Origin: CAWFKS01 sp963816435
Lineage (GTDB): Bacteria; Pseudomonadota; Alphaproteobacteria; Rhizobiales; Rhizobiaceae
DNA length: 64,000 nt
Assembly: GCA_963816435.1 (NCBI GenBank)
Contig: CAWFKS010000016.1
Location: 62,001-126,000, forward strand
Reading direction: 5' to 3'
Part shown: one piece after another, positions 59,103 through 64,000 of the stretch
Layout of the letters: each line of letters begins with the position of its first letter
Numbering within the stretch: the stretch's first letter is position 1
Notes under the pieces: generated by a model
What the model saw: the letters and a program-made list of their open reading frames with translations, nothing else
Database searches by the model: none
What the model was told of the DNA's origin: nothing
Position numbers and translations under genes: made by a program

Positions 59103-60313
59103 TCTTCAGCCGCTTGCCTTCCGGATCGCGCTCGATCGTCGGCGCGATATCGCGCGTCCAGGCCGAGACGGCGGGAATGCGCGAGCGGTCGACGCGGTAG
59201 GCGAATTTCTTCGCCACGTCCACCACTTCGGTCAGCAGCCCTTCTTCCAGCGTCGTCGGTTCGAGCCCCAGCGCCAGGAACTGCTCGTTCTTCACGACGA
59301 GGTCGTTCTCGGCCGCTTCCTTGCGCGGGTTGGGCAGGTAGGCGACGCGCGCGCCGGCGATGCTGGCGACCAGCTCGGCCAGATCGCGCACGCGGTGGGT
59401 CTCGGTCATCTGGTTGAAGATCTTGACCCGGTCGCCTCGCTCCGGCGGGTTGGCCAGCGCCAGCTCGATGCAGCGCACCGAATCCTGGATGTGGATGAAG
59501 GCGCGCGTCTGCCCGCCGGTGCCATGCACGGTCAGCGGATAGCCGATCGCCGCCTGGATCAGGAAGCGGTTGAGCACCGTGCCGTAGTCGCCGTCATAGT
59601 CGAAGCGGTTGACGAGCTGCTCATGGCGCCTCGTCTGGTCGGTGTGGGTGCCCCAGACGATGCCCTGGTGCAGGTCGGTGATCCGCACGCCGTCGTTCTT
59701 GGCGTAGAACTGGAACAGCAGCTGATCGAGGCACTTGGTCATGTGGTAGATCGAGCCCGGATTGGCCGGATAGAGGATTTCCTGGCTGACCGTCTCGCCG
59801 GCCATCGTCTCGATGCCGACCGGCAGATAGCCTTCGGGGATCGCCGCGCCCACCGTCGAATAGCCATAGACGCCCATCGTGCCGAGATGGACCAGATGCG
59901 CGTCGAGCCCGACCTCGACCATGGCATTCAGCAGATTATGGCGTGGCGTTGACGTTGTTGTTGACCGTGTAGTTCTTGTGCCGGTCGCTCTTCATCGAAT
60001 AGGGCGCGGCGCGCTGCTCGGCGAAATGGACGATGGCGTCCGGCCGGTTCTCGGCCAGCCATCGCTTCAGCACCTCGTAGTCGCGCGCGAGGTCGATCAG
60101 GTGGAAGTGGATCCGCCGGCCGGTCTCTGCATGCCAGATGCGGGTGCGCTCCTGGATCGAATCCATCGGCGTCAGCGACTGCACGCCGAGTTCGGTGTCG
60201 ATCCAGCGCCGGCGAGGTTGTCGATGATGTGGACGTCGTGGCCCTTGTCGGAGAGGTGCAGGCGACGTCGGCCAGCCCACGAAACCGTCGCCGCCCAGTA
60301 TCGCAATCTTCAT
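59092..60313 (-). CDS. sqdB: UDP-sulfoquinovose synthase (three frameshifts)
   Basis: SqdB makes UDP-sulfoquinovose from UDP-glucose and sulfite for the membrane sulfolipid. Length about 406 residues. It shows KIAILGGDGFVGWPT (NAD site), ARRWIDTELGVQSLTPMDSI, HFAEQRAAPYSMKSDRHKNY (specific to SqdB), LGTMGVYGYSTVGAAIPEGY and YHMTKCLDQLLFQFYA with the catalytic Tyr-x3-Lys. Indels lie near 60275, 60217 (these compensate) and 59938; repairs give conserved sequence such as NVNATHNLLNAMVEVG. The start is the ATG at 60313 with AAAGGA upstream. Confidence 0.92.
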
Positions 60314-60536
60314 CGAATCGTCCTTTCGAGCCAGAATCGACAATGGCCTAACCGGCATTTGTGACAACTATACCGGCAGCGGTGCCGTTGCGGCAATCGA
60401 GGGGCTGTATGTCCGCACTCACGAATTGCTCGCGCCCGATCCCGTTCAAACCGACGGGAACGAATTTTCTCCCGCTTGCGTCAAATTTCCGCCCGCTGGC
60501 GTCAGCACTCTCGCGACGTCAACGGGAACACCTGCC

Positions 60537-60757
60537 ATGCGCTTCGTTCTGATCCTGCTTGCCGCCTGCACTGCATTGTCGCTTGTCGGGGCGGCCGCCG
60601 GCATGGAAAAGGCATCGGGCCGGCCCGATGCCCTGCCGCCCAGGCCTCTCTCTGCTTCCCACCCTACGAAGAACACCGGGCATATGCGAACGGCTGCCTG
60701 GCCCATCCGCAAGGCGTGTTCGTTGCATCCGGCTCGTGCGACTCCGGCGGGAAGTAA
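60537..60757 (+). CDS. candidate small secreted protein (one frameshift)
   Basis: From the ATG at 60537 a signal peptide is plain (RFVLILLAACTALSLVGAAAG). After a shift near 60640 another frame yields a coherent Cys-containing end: FPPYEEHRAYANGCLAHPQG, VFVASGSCDSGGK and TAA 60755-60757. The two parts together would form an exported peptide of about 73 residues. I do not recognise it. No good ribosome-binding site is present, so support is moderate. Confidence 0.35.
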
Positions 60758-60884
60758 CACTTTGGCAACAAAATTGAACGAACTGCCATTGGCAAGTTTC
60801 CGTTACGACATTACGCTCAGCCAAGCTGAGGGTTTGCACACCGACGAGAGGGAAGGTGTGCGTCAACCGACGGAGGACCAGACG

Positions 60885-61115
60885 ATGACTGGTTCCGAAC
60901 GACAGACCATGATGCAAGGCGAGGCCCGTTTCGGGGCCTTCAACAATGACGAGATCGCCCGGATGGAAGGTGCGATCGACGCCGTATGCGCCGAACTCGG
61001 CATCCGCACGAGCGACCGCGTGCGCCGGCAGGCGGTAGCCACCCGCATCATGCGCAGCTATGCCGACGGAAGGCGCCAGCCGTTGAACCTGGTGCAGGCT
61101 GGCCTCGACGCCTGA
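60885..61115 (+). CDS. small hypothetical protein
   Basis: A 76-residue soluble protein: MTGSERQTMMQGEARFGAFN, then MEGAIDAVCAELGIRTSDR, RRQAVATRIMRSYADG. A helical protein of this type (xIRTSDxxRRxxVAxxIM) recurs in rhizobia without known function. GGAGG 8 nt before the ATG supports the start; the frame is open further upstream but without that support. Confidence 0.6.
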   Translation: MTGSERQTMMQGEARFGAFNNDEIARMEGAIDAVCAELGIRTSDRVRRQAVATRIMRSYADGRRQPLNLVQAGLDA

Positions 61116-61294
61116 CCCCCACAGAGATGGCCGTGAAGAAGAAGGGCACCAGCGGCGCCCTCTTGTCTGTCTCGCGGAGCATCGCCGGCATGTCCGCTCC
61201 ATGGTTCTGCTAGACGTTCTTGAATGCCCCCGCCGACCGGTCGAGATTTGCCACGGCGCCCCCGCTCCTGAACGTTGCTCGCCCGTCGAGAAGG

Positions 61295-61604
61295 GCGCGG
61301 GGCCCGGCCTGCCCAGACCGACATGGCGAAACCCGCGCGCGGCCGTCTTTTCCGGTGAAAGCAGGTTCCGGTAGTCGAAAATGGTGCGACCGGCCATCAC
61401 TTTCGCCAGACGATCGAGGTCGAGCCTGCGATAGGCCGGCCACTCCGTCAGAACCACGATCGCGTGCGCATCGCGGGCCGCTGCATACGGAGACTCAGCC
61501 AACTCGATACCCGGCAAGTTTCCCGGCGCGCATCGCCTGGGGATCGTGAGCGACGACCTCGAGGCCGGCGGACTGAAGCATCGGCACCAGGGAGAGGGCT
61601 GGTC
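61295..61604 (-). pseudogene. UDP-glucose 6-dehydrogenase remnant, C-terminal domain
   Basis: The minus strand encodes ALSLVPMLQSAGLEVVAHDP and, after a shift, IELAESPYAAARDAHAIVVL, TEWPAYRRLDLDRLAKVM and GRTIFDYRNLLSPEK. This is the UDP-binding C-terminal domain of UDP-glucose dehydrogenases. The N-terminal NAD domain and the catalytic Cys segment are missing upstream. At least one frameshift lies inside. I see nothing else in 61116-61294. Confidence 0.7.
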
Positions 61605-61769
61605 TCCTGCTGGTTTTCGTCCTCCCCTAACAATGAAGCCCCGCGCGTGTTCCTGATGTAGATGCAACCGGCAAAGCCGCGCGAGGTGCCGCGTCTCGGA
61701 CCGCCCCCTCGCCACATCGGCTCAGTCGCCTATACTCGTCCTCCCCAAGACAACCGCATCGATTTCCGC

Positions 61770-62914
61770 ATGGACCGTTTCAGGCATTACATCGACTACG
61801 TACCCGACTGGGCCGCAGCGCTCGCCATCTTCGCCTTGGCCGTGTTCGCGGCCTGGCTGGTGCACAAGCTCCTGTTCAGGCTGGTCAGGCGACTGGTCGC
61901 CGGCCGACAACTGTTTCTCCGCTCGCTGGTCACGCGCACCCGCGGCCCGAGCCGGCTTGCGCTCATCATCATATTCCTGCTCGTTGCGGCACGCATCGCG
62001 CCGCTGCGGCCGGGCCAGATCAACGTCTTTCAGCATCTGCTGCTGATAGCCTTCATCATGCTGCTCGCATGGTCGCGCGCACCGCGCTGGAAATCTGGTC
62101 GATGATTCACCTGCGCCGCTTCAGGCTCGACACGGACGACAATTTGATGGCGCGCAAGCATGTGACCCAGATGCGCATCCTGCGCCGGGTCGCCGACATC
62201 GCCATCGTCGTCATCGGCATCGCAGCCGTGCTGATGACCTTCAACGGAGTGCGGCAGTACGGCGTCAGCCTGCTCGCTTCGGCGGGCGCGGCCGGCATCG
62301 TCGTCGGCCTGGCGCTGCAGCCCCTTCTGAAGAACATCTTTGCCGGAATTCAGCTCGCCCTCACCCAGCCGATCCGCATCGACGATGCCGTGATCGTCGA
62401 GGGCGAATGGGGCAATATCGAAGAGATCACCGCCACTTACGTCGTGGTGCGGATCTGGGACATTCGCCGCCTCATCGTGCCGCTCGGCTATTTCATCGAG
62501 AAGCCGTTCCAGAACTGGACGCGCGAGGAGGCTCGCCTGCTCGGCAGCGTCATGATCTATCTCGATTATTCCGTGCCGGTCGGCGAGATCCGCTCCGAGG
62601 TCGAGAAGATCGCCAAAGCCTCGCCTCTGTGGGACGGCAACCGCAATCGTCCAGGTGACGGATTTTCGCGAGACGGTCATGGAGGTGCGAGCCTCGTCAG
62701 CGCCGCCAACTCCGGCCACGCCTTCAACCTGAGATGCGAGGTGCGCGAGAAGCTCGCCGAATTCCTGCGCGTGAACTATCCCGATGCGCTGCCGCGCCTG
62801 CGCATCGAACTCGGTCGGCCGAAGGACATGCAGCCCTCCGAACAACAGGCGGTGACGGCTGGTTCCGGATCCCGAAAGGGAGACGATGATGAACACAGCC
62901 AACCTCCAGCTTGA
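61770..62914 (+). CDS. MscS-family mechanosensitive ion channel (about three frameshifts)
   Basis: A small-conductance mechanosensitive channel of about 380 residues. N-terminal helices (PDWAAALAIFALAVFAAWLV, LALIIIFLLVAARIAPL), then the pore helix GVSLLASAGAAGIVVGLALQ and the MscS beta-domain (NIFAGIQLALTQPIRIDDAV, VEGEWGNIEEITATYVVVR, RRLIVPLGYFIEKPFQNWTR). Frames shift at about 62075, and twice near 62640 and 62690 where the expected reading is QVTDFRETVMEVR. The start is the ATG at 61770. The 3' end overlaps the next start by 29 bp, and a further indel there is possible. Confidence 0.8.
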
Positions 62915-63386
62915 AGGTCTGCTGCTGGGAGTGAACGGCCTCACCCATCTGCTCCGCCAGAGGGGGGCGGTGACCCGGGAAGAAGTCGACGACGGGCTGA
63001 AAATCATCCAGATCGACCGTTCAGGCGGAGGCTGCCTCATGGATCTGGGCATCCATCTCGCCGACCTGACGCTGTGGACGTTGGATTTCCCTGAGGTGGA
63101 GGAGGTCTCCGGCGTGCTGTTCTCGGGTGGCGAGCGGCTGGGTGCCGATCCGGATGTGGTCCAGGACTACGCAAGCGCGATGCTGCGGGTCCCCACCGGT
63201 GCTTCGGTTCGGCTGGCCTGCTCGTGGCGGCTTAACGCCGGCACTGACGCCGGCATCGCAGCGATCTTCCACGGGACGGAGGGCGGTTTGGCGATGCGCA
63301 ATGTCGGCGGCTCATTCTACGATTTCGAGGCCGAGCTTTATCGCGGCACCGCGCGGGAGACGCTGGCGACGCCCCTGGATGAATGA
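62886..63386 (+). CDS. chimeric reading frame: small-gene N-terminus joined to an oxidoreductase fragment
   Basis: The first 40 residues (MMNTANLQLEGLLLGVNGLT, HLLRQRGAVTREEVDDGLK) look like the start of a short alphaproteobacterial protein family of unknown function. GGGAG precedes the ATG. From about 63005 the frame turns into the C-terminal domain of a Gfo/Idh/MocA oxidoreductase (GGGCLMDLGIHLADLTLWTL, FSGGERLGADPDVVQDYASA). The two halves do not belong together, so a deletion or rearrangement joined them here. Confidence 0.55.
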   Translation: MMNTANLQLEGLLLGVNGLTHLLRQRGAVTREEVDDGLKIIQIDRSGGGCLMDLGIHLADLTLWTLDFPEVEEVSGVLFSGGERLGADPDVVQDYASAMLRVPTGASVRLACSWRLNAGTDAGIAAIFHGTEGGLAMRNVGGSFYDFEAELYRGTARETLATPLDE

Positions 63387-63512
63387 GGCGGCGGCGCCGC
63401 CGCACAACGGGCCGCGAAACTGGCGAGTGGCTCCGGTTTCGACATGGAGGCCGAAAGGTTCCTGGAATCCGCACGCCTGCTCGACCGCATCTATGGTCGG
63501 CCCGCTGCCTAG
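63005..63512 (+). pseudogene. Gfo/Idh/MocA-family oxidoreductase remnant, C-terminal part
   Basis: The C-terminal alpha/beta domain of a GFO/IDH/MocA oxidoreductase is visible: GGGCLMDLGIHLADLTLW, VRLACSWRLNAGTDAGIAAI, FHGTEGGLAMRNVGGSFYDF. After a shift at about 63386 it goes on with FDMEAERFLESARLLDRIYG and stops at 63510-63512. The N-terminal NAD-binding half is missing. The stop overlaps the stop of the convergent permease gene. Confidence 0.7.
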
Positions 63513-64000
63513 TCTTCTTGGGGCGATCCCGGCAGCTCTGTCTCCTCCCCCAACGTCTCGCAAATCCAGAGCTTCTTGACCGCGACGAACACGACAACCG
63601 TCAGGGGTGCGCCGAAAAGCGCGCCGAGCGGGCCGAAAGAATCCCCATTGCGAGAATGGAGAAGATCGTCACGCCGGGCGGCAGCTGCACTGCCTGCCGC
63701 TGGATCAGCGGCATCAGAAGTATGCCCTCGAGCTGCTGGATGACGAAGTAGAGCAGGATCACCCAGACCGCCGTGTAGCCGCCCTCGGCAAGTCCCACCG
63801 CTATCGCCGGGACGGCCGAAGCAACCGGCCCGACATAGGGCACGAATTCCAGCAACGCCGCCATGAAGCCGAGTGCGAAGGCCGAGGGCACACCGAGCAG
63901 CAGCAACCCGACCGTCGTGACCACCCCGACCGCCACCATGGCCACGAGCTGGCCGAGCAGCCAGTAACGGAGCGCATGGGTGATGGCTTCGAGGGTGCTT
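63509..64000 (-). CDS. AI-2E family transporter (PerM-like), 3' part (one frameshift)
   Basis: C-terminal membrane part of an AI-2E/PerM family permease; the 5' end lies outside the window. Helices: VAMVAVGVVTTVGLLLLGVP, SAFALGFMAALLEFVPYVGP (with the family's conserved FVPYVGP), AVWVILLYFVIQQLEGILLM, and PLGALFGAPLTVVVFVAVKK. The frame is shifted at about 63643; repaired it ends at TAG 63509-63511. Such proteins export autoinducer-2 or act as Na+/H+ antiporters; the role here is open. Confidence 0.85.
   Translation of the reverse strand, partial: KHPRSHHPCAPLLAARPARGHGGGRGGHDGRVAAARCALGLRTRLHGGVAGIRALCRAGCFGRPGDSGGTCRGRLHGGLGDPALLRHPAARGHTSDAADPAAGSAAAARRDDLLHSRNGDSFGPLGALFGAPLTVVVFVAVKKLWICETLGEETELPGSPQED

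Noticed and set aside
60426..61115. One 229-codon protein spanning two small genes
   Set aside because: The frame joins a signal-peptide start, nonsense and a separate short protein with its own GGAGG site; two small genes explain it better.

Overview
The window reads as a chromosomal stretch from a GC-rich alphaproteobacterium of the Rhizobiales (Mesorhizobium/Phyllobacteriaceae-like). The grounds are the high GC with strong codon-position bias, a CTTG-N17-type promoter, the gene families present (carA/carB, greA, an Lrp-trxB-LysR cluster, a sulfolipid sqdBDC operon, DUF3775, tandem extensin-like proteins, ugpBAEC) and dispersed palindromic intergenic mosaic elements. The genus is inference. 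Many conserved genes, including carB, hldE, ugpE and sqdB, carry single-base indels. The pattern fits residual sequencing or assembly error better than gene decay, so frameshifted conserved genes are annotated over their full span with the indel position stated.

Layout. 1-14.5 kb: 3' end of carA, a TadG-like von Willebrand protein, a neutral zinc metallopeptidase, two tandem secreted caspase-TPR paralogues, and carB. 14.5-20.1 kb: an accessory pocket. It holds a palindromic repeat, an orphan hicB lying between carB and a second copy of the carB 3' end, an IS5-like remnant, small unknown genes, an AT-rich HEPN-RNase-like gene, remnants of a phage terminase and of a REP-associated transposase, a PNPOx-family gene, about 1.3 kb of non-coding mosaic repeats, and an ISAs1-type transposase gene. 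20.1-22.7 kb: DUF3775, DUF486, an EamA transporter, and greA with an intrinsic terminator in its leader. 22.7-30.2 kb: a complete heptose pathway for the LPS inner core (waaC, waaF and hldD on the minus strand; hldE, gmhA, gmhB, a GT2 and an FkbM methyltransferase on the plus strand). 30.2-33.3 kb: Lrp regulator, trxB, LysR regulator and a candidate anti-Shine-Dalgarno small RNA. 33.3-40.3 kb: an EF-G-like GTPase with altered switch motifs, a secreted lipase, aspartate aminotransferase, and two tandem EAL proteins.

40.6-44.8 kb: the glycerol-3-phosphate ABC importer ugpBAEC. 44.8-50.6 kb: a small unknown gene, a DNA methyltransferase for O6-alkylguanine repair, an LprI-like protein, two extensin-like proteins, a CNNM/CorC membrane protein and an NADPH-dependent FMN reductase. 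50.8-55.3 kb: an acyl-CoA thioesterase, then an alcohol dehydrogenase, an enolase-superfamily enzyme and a beta-hydroxyacid dehydrogenase that look like one catabolic set, and an EF-hand protein. 55.5-60.3 kb: an unknown membrane-anchored protein, 5-formyl-THF cyclo-ligase and the sulfolipid operon sqdB-sqdD-sqdC. 60.5-64 kb: small unknown genes, a UDP-glucose dehydrogenase remnant, an MscS channel, a chimeric reading frame ending in an oxidoreductase remnant, and the 3' part of an AI-2E family permease.

The less ordinary content is the caspase-TPR pair, the carB-hicB duplication with the neighbouring HEPN pocket, the greA leader terminator, the anti-SD small RNA, and the EAL pair in which the second copy has lost a catalytic glutamate. 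No CRISPR array, rRNA, tRNA or replication origin was recognised.
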